A stretch of DNA of 64,000 bases from Streptomyces mashuensis (GCF_014654785.1 NZ_BNBD01000016.1:62001-126000), one strand, 5' to 3'; positions 16,001-24,825 are shown, counted from the stretch's first letter. Numbers and translations are program-made. Notes: a model not told the origin generated them from the sequence alone.

Positions 16001-17125
16001 ATGACGAAGAACGCTCCGAGGACCGTGCTCATCTCCGGTGCCGGCATCGCCGGCCTCACCCTCGCCCACTGGATGCGCCGGCACGGCTGGGCGCCCACGG
16101 TCGTCGAGCGCGCGCCGGCCCTGCGGCCCGGCGGTCAGGCCGTCGACGTCCGGGGCGTCGCCCTGGACGTCCTGGACCGGACGGGCGTGCTGGAGGCCGC
16201 GCGCGGCCTGCGCACCCGGATGCGCGGGATGACGATGCTCGACGGCGACGGCAACGAGCTGTGGCGCTCGGAGGAGATGGCGTTCAGCAGCGGCCGGCTG
16301 GACAGCGACGACATCGAGGTGCTGCGCGACGACCTGACGGAGCTGCTGTACGAGCACGTGCGCGAGGAGACGGAGTTCCTCTTCTCCGACTCGGTGACCT
16401 CGATGGAACACCACCCCGACCGGGTCGACGTCGCTTTCGAGAGCGGGCTGCGGCGCTCCTTCGACGTGGTGGTCGGGGCCGACGGGCTGCACTCGCGGAT
16501 ACGGCGGCTGGCCTTCGGGCCGGAGGAGGGCTTCGTCCGCCCCTTCGGTCCCTACGTGGCCGTGTTCGGCGCCGCCAACGTCCTGGGGCTGGAGGACTGG
16601 CAGGTGTGGTCGCGGGGCGACAACGGCACGTACTGCGTCTACCCGGTGCGGGACAACACCGAGAGCCGGGTGACGCTGGGCTTCGTCCCGCCGGAGCCGC
16701 TGGAGTTCGGCCACCGCGACACCGCCCGGCAGAAGGAGCTCGTCGCCGCCGGCCTGGCCCACCTCGGCGGGGACACGCCGCGCCTGCTGGAGGCCATGGC
16801 GGAGGCGGAGCACTTCTACTTCGACGCGATGGCGCAGGTCCACATGGACCGCTGGACGGACGGCAGGGTGGCGCTGCTCGGCGACGCCGGCTACTGCCCC
16901 TCCCCGCTCTCCGGCCAGGGCAGCAGCCTCGCGCTCGTCGGCGCGTACGTGCTCGCCGACGAGCTGGGCGCGGCGGCGGACCACCGCACCGCCTTCGCCC
17001 GCTACGAGGAGCGGATGCGCCCGTTCGTCGCGCTCAACCAGGCGCTCGCCACGGAGAACCCGGACGGCCCGGCGCCCGAGGAGTCCATGGAGCGGGCCAA
17101 GAACGCGATCAGTCTCGACGCGTGA
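16001..17125 (+). CDS. FAD-dependent aromatic-ring monooxygenase (TetX/PHBH-like)
   Basis: A 374-residue class A flavoprotein monooxygenase that would use NAD(P)H and oxygen to hydroxylate an aromatic or polyketide substrate. The Rossmann GAGIAGL motif is at 14-20, the DG-type motif (VGADGLHSRIR) follows mid-protein, and the second FAD motif RVALLGDAGYCPSP lies near 285-298. Relatives with the PxPLSGQG loop include tetracycline-modifying enzymes, so antibiotic inactivation is possible but unproven. The ATG at 16001 is chosen because the Rossmann fold starts 10 residues later. Divergent from its probable GntR-TetR repressor. Its 3' end overlaps the aminotransferase gene by 17 bases. Confidence 0.9.
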   Translation: MTKNAPRTVLISGAGIAGLTLAHWMRRHGWAPTVVERAPALRPGGQAVDVRGVALDVLDRTGVLEAARGLRTRMRGMTMLDGDGNELWRSEEMAFSSGRLDSDDIEVLRDDLTELLYEHVREETEFLFSDSVTSMEHHPDRVDVAFESGLRRSFDVVVGADGLHSRIRRLAFGPEEGFVRPFGPYVAVFGAANVLGLEDWQVWSRGDNGTYCVYPVRDNTESRVTLGFVPPEPLEFGHRDTARQKELVAAGLAHLGGDTPRLLEAMAEAEHFYFDAMAQVHMDRWTDGRVALLGDAGYCPSPLSGQGSSLALVGAYVLADELGAAADHRTAFARYEERMRPFVALNQALATENPDGPAPEESMERAKNAISLDA

Positions 17126-18320
17126 GGGCCGTCGCCGGGTCCGTGGCACGGGCCCGGCCGGCCAGCCGGGCCGTCGCCGTGGCCAGCAGGGACTCGTCCT
17201 TGCAGAACGCGAGGCGGACGAGGTGGCGGCCGGCCTTCTTGTCGTCGTACAGGGCGACGCTGGGGATGGCCGCCACGCCGGCGGAGGCGGGCAGGTCGCG
17301 GCAGAGTGCGTCGCCGTCGTCGGTGCCGAAGGACCGGGCGTCGACCTGCACGAAGTACGTGGCGTTGCCGGCGAGGACGGTGATGCCGGCCTCGCGCAGG
17401 CCGGTGACCAGCAGGTCGCGGCGGCGCTCCAGGGTGGCGCGCAGGTTCTCCACCCAGGGCATGCACTCCGTGAGGCCGGTCGCGACGGCCGCCTGGAAGG
17501 GGGTGCCGGAGGCGAAGGTCAGGTACTGCTTGACGGTGCGGACGGCGGTGACCAGGCGGGCGGGGCCGCAGGCCCAGCCGACCTTCCAGCCGGTGGTGCT
17601 GAAGGTCTTGCCGGCCGAGGAGATGGTCAGGGTGCGCTCGCGCATGCCGGGCAGGGCGGCCAGGGGAAGGTGGCGCAGGCCGTCGTAGACGAGGTACTCG
17701 TACACCTCGTCGGTGACGGCGATCAGGTCGTGCTCGATGCACAACCCGGCGATCAGGGCGAGTTCGTCGGCGTCGAAGACCTTGCCGGTGGGGTTGTGCG
17801 GGGTGTTGAGGAGGATCATCCGCGTGCGGGGCCCGACGGCGGCACGCAGCGCGTCCGGGTCGAAGGTGAAGCGGGTGCCGTCGTGCTCCAGCAGCACGGG
17901 GACCCGGCGCAGCCCGGCCATGGCCAGGCAGGCGCCGTACGAGTCGTAGAGGGGGTCGAAGACGACGACCTCGTCGCCGGGCTCGCACAGGCCGAGCAGG
18001 GCCGCCGCGATGGCTTCGGTGGCGCCGGCGGTCACCACGACCTCGGTGTCGGGGTCGTAGGCGACGCCGTGGTCGGTGGCGCGCCGTTCGGCGACGGCCC
18101 GGCGCAGGACGGGCAGGCCGGTGGCCGGCGGGTACTGGTTGAGCCCTTGGGCGATGGCCTCGCGCGCCGCTTCGAGCACCTCGGGCGGGCCGTCGCTGTC
18201 GGGGAAGCCCTGCCCCAGGTTGACGGCCCCGGCCGCCTGGGCGAGGGCGGTCATCTCGCTGAAGATCGTGAGCCCCGTGTAGGCGCGGAGGCGGGCGGCG
18301 ATGAGCGCGTCGTTCACCAT
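17109..18320 (-). CDS. Class I/II PLP aminotransferase
   Basis: A 403-residue fold-type I aminotransferase. Visible features are the substrate loop NLGQGFPD (34-41), NTPHNPTGK (172-180), DEVYEYL (204-210) and the Schiff-base lysine in SSAGKTFSTTGWK (Lys238). The pattern fits the kynurenine-aminotransferase/DapC-like group, so the substrate could be kynurenine, methionine or N-succinyl-diaminopimelate. It lies 82 bases downstream of the hydroxyproline operon on the same strand but behind a hairpin, so it may be transcribed separately or by read-through. An amino-group sink for peptide catabolism is a plausible context-based role. Confidence 0.85.
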   Translation of the reverse strand: MVNDALIAARLRAYTGLTIFSEMTALAQAAGAVNLGQGFPDSDGPPEVLEAAREAIAQGLNQYPPATGLPVLRRAVAERRATDHGVAYDPDTEVVVTAGATEAIAAALLGLCEPGDEVVVFDPLYDSYGACLAMAGLRRVPVLLEHDGTRFTFDPDALRAAVGPRTRMILLNTPHNPTGKVFDADELALIAGLCIEHDLIAVTDEVYEYLVYDGLRHLPLAALPGMRERTLTISSAGKTFSTTGWKVGWACGPARLVTAVRTVKQYLTFASGTPFQAAVATGLTECMPWVENLRATLERRRDLLVTGLREAGITVLAGNATYFVQVDARSFGTDDGDALCRDLPASAGVAAIPSVALYDDKKAGRHLVRLAFCKDESLLATATARLAGRARATDPATALTRRD

Positions 18321-18363
18321 GGCCAGGACGATAGCAGCGGGCCGGCGAAGCGGACCGGCCGGT

Positions 18364-18394
18364 CGGCCGGGCGCGGGGTCGCCGCGCCCGGTCG
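18364..18394 (-). terminator. Hairpin at the end of the hydroxyproline operon
   Basis: A 10-bp perfect GC stem (CCGGGCGCGG with its complement) around a 5-base loop at 18367-18391, extended by wobble and Watson-Crick pairs to 18364-18394, just after the aldehyde dehydrogenase stop. Confidence 0.6.
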
Positions 18395-18402
18395 GCGGGT
18401 TG

Positions 18403-19776
18403 TCAGGGCGTCAGGGTGTAGGTGCGGCTGGAGGTGTAGAACTCCAGCGCGGCGCGGCCCTGTTCGCGCGGGCCATGGCTGGACGCCTTGGTGCCGCCGA
18501 AGGGCAGGTGGAAGTCGACGCCCGTGGAGGGGGCGTTGACGCGGATCATGCCGGTGTCCAGGTGGTCCAGGCCGTGCAGGACGCTCTCCAGGCCGGCGGT
18601 GTGCACGGAGGTGACGAGCCCGTGCGGCACGCTGTTGGCGAGGCGGACGGCGCCGGCCAGGTCGTCGGCGTGCAGCAGGGCCGCGAGGGGGGCGAACACC
18701 TCCTCGTGCAGCAGCGGGTGGTCCGCCGGTACGTCCTCCACGACGGTCGGGGCCGCGTACCAGCCGGGGCCGTCGGGGCTCTTGCCGGTGGCCAGGACGG
18801 ACAGCCCGGCACGGGCCCGGTCGAAGCGGTCGCGGGCCGGGCCGGAGATCACCGGGCCGCAGACCGTGGCCGCGTCGGCCGGGTCGCCGACGGGCAGGGC
18901 GCGCACGGCCTCGGCGAGAGCCTCGCGCAGGGGTTCGCGGGCCGCGCCGACGGCGATGACGCGGCTGGTGGCGGTGCACTTCTGGCCCGCGTAGCCGGCG
19001 ACGGCGGCGGCGAGGTGCGCGGCGGCCCGCTCGATGTCGGCGTCCGGGAGGACGAGGGCCGCGTTGAGGCCGCCCATCTCGGCCTGCACCGGGACGCCCC
19101 GGGCGGCCGCGGCGCGGGCCACCGAACCGCCGGCGGCGGTGGAGCCGGTGAAGGAGACGACGTCGGCGGTCTCCACCAGGGCCCGCCCCTCGTCGGCACC
19201 GCCCGGCACCACGGTGAACACCCCCTCGGGGAGGGCCCCCTGGACCAGTTCGGCCAGGCGCAGGGCGCAGGCGGTGGCCTCCGGGGCGGGCTTGAGCACG
19301 ACCGTGTTGCCCGTGGCGAGGGCGGGGGCGGCCTTCCAGGCGGGGATGGCGAAGGGGAAGTTCCACGGCGTGATCAGGCCGGCCACGCCGTGCGGCCGGC
19401 GGCGCGTCAGGAGCAGGCCGGCGCCGGCGGCCGGCTCGTGGACGGCGCCGGTGGCCTCGTAGGGCGCCTGGGCGTAGTAGCGCCAGATCGCGACGGTGCG
19501 GGCGACCTCGGCACGGGCCTCGGCGAGCGGCTTGCCCACCTCGCGCACGGCCAGGGCGGCCAGTTCGCCGGCGGCCTCCTCGACGGCCCCGGCGATGGCG
19601 GTGAGGGCGGCGGCCCGGCCGGCGGCGCCGGCGTCCTGCCAGGCCGGCCGGGCCGCGCGGGCCCGCCCGACGGCGGCGTGGACGCCGGCGGCGCCGGCCG
19701 CCGGCACCGCGGTGACGACGTCGGCGGGGTCGGCCGGGTTGAGGGAGAGGAGAGGCGCCGTGTCGGGAGCGGTCAC
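18403..19776 (-). CDS. lhpG: 2-oxoglutarate semialdehyde dehydrogenase (hydroxyproline pathway)
   Basis: A 457-residue aldehyde dehydrogenase, last step of hydroxyproline breakdown: NAD(P)-dependent oxidation of 2-oxoglutarate semialdehyde to 2-oxoglutarate. The cofactor segment is ITPWNFPF (135-142), the general-base Glu is in AEMGGLN (Glu233) and the nucleophile Cys is in YAGQKCTAT (Cys267), all intact. The GTG at 19776 overlaps the epimerase stop as GTGA, with GGAGG eight bases upstream, so translation is coupled. The specific substrate is inferred from operon position with epimerase and deaminase; by sequence alone it is a generic family member. Confidence 0.85.
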   Translation of the reverse strand: MTAPDTAPLLSLNPADPADVVTAVPAAGAAGVHAAVGRARAARPAWQDAGAAGRAAALTAIAGAVEEAAGELAALAVREVGKPLAEARAEVARTVAIWRYYAQAPYEATGAVHEPAAGAGLLLTRRRPHGVAGLITPWNFPFAIPAWKAAPALATGNTVVLKPAPEATACALRLAELVQGALPEGVFTVVPGGADEGRALVETADVVSFTGSTAAGGSVARAAAARGVPVQAEMGGLNAALVLPDADIERAAAHLAAAVAGYAGQKCTATSRVIAVGAAREPLREALAEAVRALPVGDPADAATVCGPVISGPARDRFDRARAGLSVLATGKSPDGPGWYAAPTVVEDVPADHPLLHEEVFAPLAALLHADDLAGAVRLANSVPHGLVTSVHTAGLESVLHGLDHLDTGMIRVNAPSTGVDFHLPFGGTKASSHGPREQGRAALEFYTSSRTYTLTP

Positions 19777-20777
19777 AGGAGGAAACCTCCGGGGAAGGGG
19801 TCGTCCGGGTCGAGGAAGTACTGGGCGGTGCCGGTGAGCCAGGCCCGCCCGGTGATGGTGGGCAGCACCGCGGGCACGCCGCCGACCTGCGTCTCCCCCA
19901 CCAGCCGGCCGGTGAACCGGGTGCCGATGAAGGACTCGTTGACGAAGTCGCGGTCCAGCGGCAGCAGGCCGCGGGCGTGCAGCTGGGCCATGCGCGCCGA
20001 GGTGCCCGTGCCGCAGGGGGAACGGTCGAACCAGCCGGGGTGGATGGCCATGGCGTGCCGGGAGTGGTGGGCGTCGGAGCCCGGCGCGGCGAGGTAGACG
20101 TGCTTGAGGCCGTGGATCTCGGGGTGCTCGGGGTGGACGGGCCGGTCGGGCGAGGCATTGATCGCGTCCATCACGGCGAGCCCGGCGGCCAGCAGCTCGT
20201 CCTTGCAGGCCCGGTCGAACGGCAGGCCCAGGGCCTCCAGTTCGACGAAGGCGTAGAAGTTGCCGCCGAAGGCCAGGTCGTAGGTGACGGTGCCCAGGCC
20301 GGGCACGTCGGTCTTGAGGTCGAGGCCCATGCAGAAGGCGGGCACGTTGGTGAGGGTGACCGCTCTCGCCGCGCCGTCCTCGACCTGGACGTCGACGGTC
20401 ACGAGACCGGCGGGGGTGTCCAGGCGCACGGTGGTGACGGGCTCGGTGACGGGCACCATGCCCGTCTCCACCAGGACGGTGGCCACGCCGATGGTGCCGT
20501 GGCCGCACATCGGCAGGAGTCCGGACACCTCGATGAACAGCACCCCGTAGTCGGCGTCGGGCCGGGTGGGGGGCTGGAGTACGGCGCCGCTCATCGAGGC
20601 GTGGCCGCGCGGCTCGTACATGAGCAGCGTCCGCAGGTGGTCCAGGTGCTCGGTGAAGTGGAGCCGGCGCTCGGCCATGGTGGCTCCGGGGATCACGCCG
20701 ACGCCGCCGGTGATGACACGCGTGGGCATGCCCTCGGTGTGCGAGTCGACGGCGTGGAAGACATGACGGGTACGCAC
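19773..20777 (-). CDS. lhpA: 4-hydroxyproline 2-epimerase
   Basis: A 334-residue member of the proline racemase family that would convert trans-4-hydroxy-L-proline to cis-4-hydroxy-D-proline by a two-base cysteine mechanism. Both catalytic cysteines are present: Cys91 in MCGHGTIG and Cys255 in SPCGTGTSA. Proteins with Thr in place of the second Cys are dehydratases, so this one should be a true epimerase. GTG start at 20777. It is fifth in the six-gene operon, between the deaminase and the aldehyde dehydrogenase. Confidence 0.9.
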   Translation of the reverse strand: MRTRHVFHAVDSHTEGMPTRVITGGVGVIPGATMAERRLHFTEHLDHLRTLLMYEPRGHASMSGAVLQPPTRPDADYGVLFIEVSGLLPMCGHGTIGVATVLVETGMVPVTEPVTTVRLDTPAGLVTVDVQVEDGAARAVTLTNVPAFCMGLDLKTDVPGLGTVTYDLAFGGNFYAFVELEALGLPFDRACKDELLAAGLAVMDAINASPDRPVHPEHPEIHGLKHVYLAAPGSDAHHSRHAMAIHPGWFDRSPCGTGTSARMAQLHARGLLPLDRDFVNESFIGTRFTGRLVGETQVGGVPAVLPTITGRAWLTGTAQYFLDPDDPFPGGFLL

Positions 20778-20818
20778 GGACGTCCTCTCGGTGCGGGTGA
20801 AGGCCGGTGGGCGTGCGG

Positions 20819-21727
20819 TCAGCGGTGGCCGGCGGCCAGCGCCTTCTCGGTCGCGGCGCGCACCGCGGCCTCCACGTCGCCGGTCAGCGGGGAGCGCGGC
20901 GGGCGGGTGGGGCCGCCGGGCCGGCCGGCGAGGTCCATGGAGAGCTTGATGGCCTGCACGAACTCGGTGCGGGAGTCCCAGCGCAGCAGGGGGTGCAGCG
21001 AGCGGTACAGCGGCAGGGCGGTCTCCAGGTCGCCGGCGACGGCGGCGTGGTAGAGCTCGGCACAGGTGGCGGGCAGGGCGTTGGGGTAGCCGGCGATCCA
21101 GCCGACCGCGCCGGCCACGGCGAGCTCCAGCAGGACGTCGTCGGCGCCGATGAGCAGGTCGAGGCCGGGCGCGAGTTCGGCGATCTCGTAGGCGCGCCGG
21201 ACGTCGCCGCTGAACTCCTTGACGGCCACGACGCTGCCCTCGGCGTGCAGCCGGGCGAGCAGGGCGGGGGTGAGGTCGGTCTTGGTGTCGATGGGGTTGT
21301 TGTACGCGACGACGGGCACCCCGGCGGCGGCGACGTGGGCGTAGTGGGCGCGGACGGCCTGCTCGTCGGCGCGGTAGGCGTTGGGGGGCAGCAGCAGCAC
21401 GGAGCCGCAGCCGGCCTCGGCGGCCTGGTCGGCCCAGCGGCGTGCCTCGGCGCTGCCGTAGGCGGCGACGCCCGGCATGACGCGGGCGCCGTCGCCGGCG
21501 GCCTCGACGGCGGTGCGCACGACGCGGGCGCGCTCCTCGTCGGTGAGGGTCTGGTACTCGCCGAGGGAGCCGTTGGGGACGACGCCGTCGCAGCCGTTGT
21601 CGAGGAGCCAGCGGACATGGGCGGCGTACGCGTCGTGGTCGACGGAGAGGTCGTCGCGCAGCGGGAGGGCGGTGGCGACCATGATGCCGCGCCAGGGTCG
21701 GTCGGGGGTCCAGGTGGTGGCGGTCAT
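20819..21727 (-). CDS. lhpC: 1-pyrroline-4-hydroxy-2-carboxylate deaminase (DHDPS family)
   Basis: A 302-residue Schiff-base aldolase-fold protein of the DapA/NAL superfamily. The lysine nucleophile is Lys170 in VAVKEFSGD, with Tyr142 in VAYNNPID. The N-terminal loop reads NGSLGEYQTL where DHDPS has GTTGE, a change seen in hydroxyproline-pathway deaminases. It would convert the cyclic imine from D-hydroxyproline oxidation to 2-oxoglutarate semialdehyde with release of ammonia. Placement between dehydrogenase and epimerase genes makes DHDPS activity unlikely. Confidence 0.87.
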   Translation of the reverse strand: MTATTWTPDRPWRGIMVATALPLRDDLSVDHDAYAAHVRWLLDNGCDGVVPNGSLGEYQTLTDEERARVVRTAVEAAGDGARVMPGVAAYGSAEARRWADQAAEAGCGSVLLLPPNAYRADEQAVRAHYAHVAAAGVPVVAYNNPIDTKTDLTPALLARLHAEGSVVAVKEFSGDVRRAYEIAELAPGLDLLIGADDVLLELAVAGAVGWIAGYPNALPATCAELYHAAVAGDLETALPLYRSLHPLLRWDSRTEFVQAIKLSMDLAGRPGGPTRPPRSPLTGDVEAAVRAATEKALAAGHR

Positions 21728-21764
21728 GCCGGTAACCCTTCTGTGGTGGTCCGGTGGGGGTGGG

Positions 21765-23234
21765 TCAGTGGTCTTCGGGGCCGTCGGGGCCGTCGGGGTC
21801 CTCGGGCAGCGCGGCGAGGGCGGCCAGCGGCACGGGCACGGCGAGCGGGCGGCGGGCGGGGGACGGCGGTACGGCGCCGTCGGGCCGGCCGGCCGCGGCG
21901 AGGGCGGCGACGGCCGCGCCGCACATGCGGCCCTGGCACCAGCCCATGCCTGCGCGGGTGAGGAGCTTGACGGTGCGGGCGTCGCGGGCGCCGAGGTCGT
22001 CGACGGCCTCGCGGACGCGGCCGGCGGTCACCTCCTCGCAGCGGCACACCTCGGTGTCGTCGGTGAGCCAGCCGGTCCAGCCGGCGCCGGGGGCGTGGGC
22101 GGCGGCCATGGCCTCGGCGAAGGCGCGCATGCGGTCGCGGCGGCGGGCCAGGTCGCGGACGCGCCGGCCGGTGGTGAGGCCGGGCCGGGCGCGGAGCCGG
22201 GCGGTGACGGCGACGGCGGCGAGTTCGCCCTCGACGCGGGCGAGTTGCCAGCCGCCGGTGCCGCCGGTCTCGCCCGCGGCCCACAGGCCCGGCACGGTGG
22301 TCTCCTGCCAGGCGTCGAGGAGGAGGGCGTCGGTGCCGTCGGGGGTGCGGCGGGTGGCGCAGCCCAGGCCGGTGGCGAGTTCGGTCTGCGGGACGAGGCC
22401 GTGGCCGACGGCCAGCGCGTCGCAGGGGACGCGGCGGCCGGTACCGGGCAGCGGCCGCCAGTCGGGGCCGAGCCGGGAGACGGTGACGGCCTCGACGCGG
22501 TCGGTGCCGTGCACCGCGGTGACGGCGCTGCGCGGGCGGAGCCGTACCCGGTGGCGGGCGAGGGCGGTGCCGTGCACCGCGGCCTCGACGAGCTTGTGCG
22601 GGTTGGTGGCGAGGGCGCGCGGGTGGCGGGCGTAGCCGAGGTAGCCGGCGGCCTCGACGACTTCGGGCACGTGGGCGCCGGCGGCGGTGAGGGAGGAGGC
22701 CACGGCGAGCAGCAGGGGGCCGCTGCCGGCGACGACGACGCGCCGGCCGGGCAGGACGAGCCCGGCCTTGAGCATGGCCTGGGCGCCGCCGGCGCCGACG
22801 ACGCCGGGCAGGGTCCAGCCGGGGAAGGGCAGGTGCCGTTCGTGGGCGCCGGTGGCGAGGAGCACGGCCCGGGCGCGGATGCGGACGGGCTTGCCGTCGT
22901 CGCCGTCGGGTCCGGTGAGGGCGTGCACGGTCCAGTCGTCGGCGGCCCGCCGGGTCACGGTCCACACGTGGTGGTGGGCGAGGTGGGTGACGTCGCTCGC
23001 GGCGAGGCGGCGGCGGAGCGCGGTGAAGGCGGGCCAGTCGTGGTGGAGGGCGCCGGGGCGGGTGGCGCCGAGGCCGGGGGCGGGGTGGCGGAAGTACTGG
23101 CCGCCGGGCCGGCCGGAGGCGTCCAGCAGGACGGTGGACAGGCCGAGTTCGGCGGCGGTGACGGCGCCGGCGAGCCCGGCGGGCCCGGCGCCGACGACCG
23201 CGAGGTCGTACGGCTCAGACGGCGAGCCGGTCAT
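21765..23234 (-). CDS. D-hydroxyproline dehydrogenase, large FAD/[2Fe-2S] subunit (HcnB/LhpE-like)
   Basis: A 489-residue flavoprotein with an N-terminal Rossmann motif (VVGAGPAGLAG, about 14-24), an ATG motif (LLATGAHERHLPFPGW), a second nucleotide motif (VVVAGSGPLLLA) and a C-terminal BFD-like [2Fe-2S] domain with CRCEEVT and, 35 residues later, GWCQGRMCG. This architecture matches the alpha subunits of opine, octopine and D-hydroxyproline dehydrogenases. With the next two proteins it would form a heteromeric membrane-linked dehydrogenase. It overlaps the upstream ferredoxin-like gene by 20 bases, indicating fixed stoichiometry. Confidence 0.85.
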   Translation of the reverse strand: MTGSPSEPYDLAVVGAGPAGLAGAVTAAELGLSTVLLDASGRPGGQYFRHPAPGLGATRPGALHHDWPAFTALRRRLAASDVTHLAHHHVWTVTRRAADDWTVHALTGPDGDDGKPVRIRARAVLLATGAHERHLPFPGWTLPGVVGAGGAQAMLKAGLVLPGRRVVVAGSGPLLLAVASSLTAAGAHVPEVVEAAGYLGYARHPRALATNPHKLVEAAVHGTALARHRVRLRPRSAVTAVHGTDRVEAVTVSRLGPDWRPLPGTGRRVPCDALAVGHGLVPQTELATGLGCATRRTPDGTDALLLDAWQETTVPGLWAAGETGGTGGWQLARVEGELAAVAVTARLRARPGLTTGRRVRDLARRRDRMRAFAEAMAAAHAPGAGWTGWLTDDTEVCRCEEVTAGRVREAVDDLGARDARTVKLLTRAGMGWCQGRMCGAAVAALAAAGRPDGAVPPSPARRPLAVPVPLAALAALPEDPDGPDGPEDH

Positions 23235-23529
23235 GGCCGTGTCCTTCCTGGGTGGTGACGGTGTCGCCGGGCCGGGCGGGGGTGAGGCAGGCCCGGCGGT
23301 TGCGTTCGCCGTTGACGGTGGCGAGGCAGTCGAAGCACTGGCCGATGCCGCAGAACGCGCCGCGCGGCCGGCCGGTGCGGCGGGTGGTGCGCCAGGCGAG
23401 GATGCCCGCTCCCCACAGGGCGGCGGCGATGGTCTGGCCGGGCAGGGCGGGGACCGGCCGGCCGTCGAAGGTGATCTCGAACGGCGGGTCGGGCTCCGCG
23501 CCGGCCAGGTCGGCGGGGGTACGGGCCAC
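23215..23529 (-). CDS. D-hydroxyproline dehydrogenase, small [2Fe-2S] subunit (HcnA/LhpF-like)
   Basis: A 104-residue ferredoxin-like subunit. Four cysteines (60, 65, 68 and 81; FCGIGQCFDC then RACLTP) match a plant-type [2Fe-2S] site. The N-terminal half reads as the usual beta-grasp. It would pass electrons within the heteromeric dehydrogenase formed with its two flavoprotein neighbours. GTG start at 23529 with GGAGG seven bases before it. Small size and overlap with the large subunit are typical of this family. Confidence 0.85.
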   Translation of the reverse strand: MARTPADLAGAEPDPPFEITFDGRPVPALPGQTIAAALWGAGILAWRTTRRTGRPRGAFCGIGQCFDCLATVNGERNRRACLTPARPGDTVTTQEGHGHDRLAV

Positions 23530-23607
23530 TGCGGGCCTCCTCTCGTGGGCAGGGGTGACGTGCGGAGGGCGGGGCCCCGGTCGCGAGCGCGTGGTGGTGA
23601 GGGGGCG

Positions 23608-24759
23608 TCAGGCGGTGACGCCGGTGAAACGGCCGGGGTCGAACGGCCGCAGGTCCAGCGGCGGTTCGTCGCCGGTCAGGACGCGGGCGACGGCCAGGCC
23701 GGTGGCGGGGGCGAGGCCGATGCCGGCGCCCTCGTGCCCGCAGGCGTGCAGCAGTCCGGGGACGGACGGGTCCGCGCCGACGGCGGGCAGGTGGTCGGGG
23801 AGGTACGGGCGGAAGCCGGCGTAGGTGCGCAGTGCCCGGACGCCCGCCAGCACCGGGAACAGTTCGGTGGCCCCGGCCGCCAGCCGGCGCAGCGCCTCCA
23901 CCGACAGGGTGCGGTCGAAGCCGACGCGCTCCCGGCTGGCGCCGATGAGGACGGGCCCGGCCGGGGTGCCCTCGACGACGGCGGAGGTCTGGAGGGCGGC
24001 CGAGCCGCTGGCCACGTCGGCGACGTAGTCGGCGGCGTAGACCTTGTGCCGGACGACGCGCGGCAGGGGTTCGGTGACGAGCACGAAGCCGCGGCGGGGC
24101 AGCACGGGCAGGTGCGCGCCGGCGAGCCGGGCGACCTCGCCGCCCCAGGTGCCGGCGGCGTTGACCACGTAGGGGGCGTGCAGGTCGCCGGCGCGGGTGC
24201 GGACGCCGCGCACCTCCCCGGATGCGCCGGTGAGGACGGCGGTCACCTCCTGGCCGGTGCGCACCCGGGCGCCGGAGGCGCGCAGCAGGTGGGCGGCGGC
24301 CAGGGCCGGCTGGACCTGGGCGTCCTGCGGGTAGAGGAAGCCGCCGGCGAGGCCGGGCGCCAGGTGGGGTTCGAGGTCGTGGAGCGCGTCGGCGGGGACC
24401 TCCTGCGCGGTGACGCCCGCCGCGGTCTGGGACCGGGCGAACGCGCGGAGCGCGGTCATCCGTGCGGCGTCCCGGGCCACCACCAGCCCGCCCTTGGCCT
24501 CGTACTCGGCGCCGTCGGGGAGTCCGGCGGCCAGGTCGCGCCAGAGGCGGGTGGAGAGCAGGGCCAGGTCGAGCTCGGGACCGGGTTCCTTGTCGGAGAC
24601 CAGCAGGTTGCCCTCGCCCGCGCCGGTGGTGCCGCCCGCGACGGGGCCGCGGTCGACGACGGTGACGGAGAGGCCGGAACGGGCGGCGTAGTAGGCGCAC
24701 GCGGCGCCGACGACACCCGCCCCGACGACGATGACGTCCGGGGAGTTGCTCAGGGGCAC
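23608..24759 (-). CDS. D-hydroxyproline dehydrogenase, D-amino-acid-oxidase-like FAD subunit (HcnC/LhpB-like)
   Basis: A 383-residue DAO-family flavoprotein. The Rossmann motif VVGAGVVGAACA begins at residue 11, and the C-terminal FAD-contact block GHEGAGIGLAPATG is intact. It probably carries the substrate site oxidising cis-4-hydroxy-D-proline to the imine. It is the first gene of the operon. The GTG at 24759 has no ribosome site, and a promoter with 17-base spacing ends about seven bases upstream, so the mRNA is probably leaderless. The FAD motif so close to the start supports this GTG. Confidence 0.86.
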   Translation of the reverse strand: MPLSNSPDVIVVGAGVVGAACAYYAARSGLSVTVVDRGPVAGGTTGAGEGNLLVSDKEPGPELDLALLSTRLWRDLAAGLPDGAEYEAKGGLVVARDAARMTALRAFARSQTAAGVTAQEVPADALHDLEPHLAPGLAGGFLYPQDAQVQPALAAAHLLRASGARVRTGQEVTAVLTGASGEVRGVRTRAGDLHAPYVVNAAGTWGGEVARLAGAHLPVLPRRGFVLVTEPLPRVVRHKVYAADYVADVASGSAALQTSAVVEGTPAGPVLIGASRERVGFDRTLSVEALRRLAAGATELFPVLAGVRALRTYAGFRPYLPDHLPAVGADPSVPGLLHACGHEGAGIGLAPATGLAVARVLTGDEPPLDLRPFDPGRFTGVTA

Positions 24760-24766
24760 AGCAGTA

Positions 24767-24795
24767 ATATTTCACATTGCATTACGGCGTGCCAA
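24767..24795 (-). promoter_or_regulatory. Promoter and variant operator of the hydroxyproline operon
   Basis: On the minus strand, TTGGCA (24795-24790) and AAATAT (24772-24767) are 17 bases apart, with transcription expected at the GTG start. The promoter overlaps the TTTCACATT core shared with the promoter modules at 26241 and 33379. Confidence 0.55.
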
Positions 24796-24825
24796 GAGCT
24801 GGTCCAGACCTGCCTCGTACGGGAG

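Noticed and set aside
24760..24800. AT-rich patch considered as an attachment site or IS remnant
   Set aside because: No flanking direct repeats, integrase or tRNA. The patch is explained by a promoter sharing a core with two other promoters.
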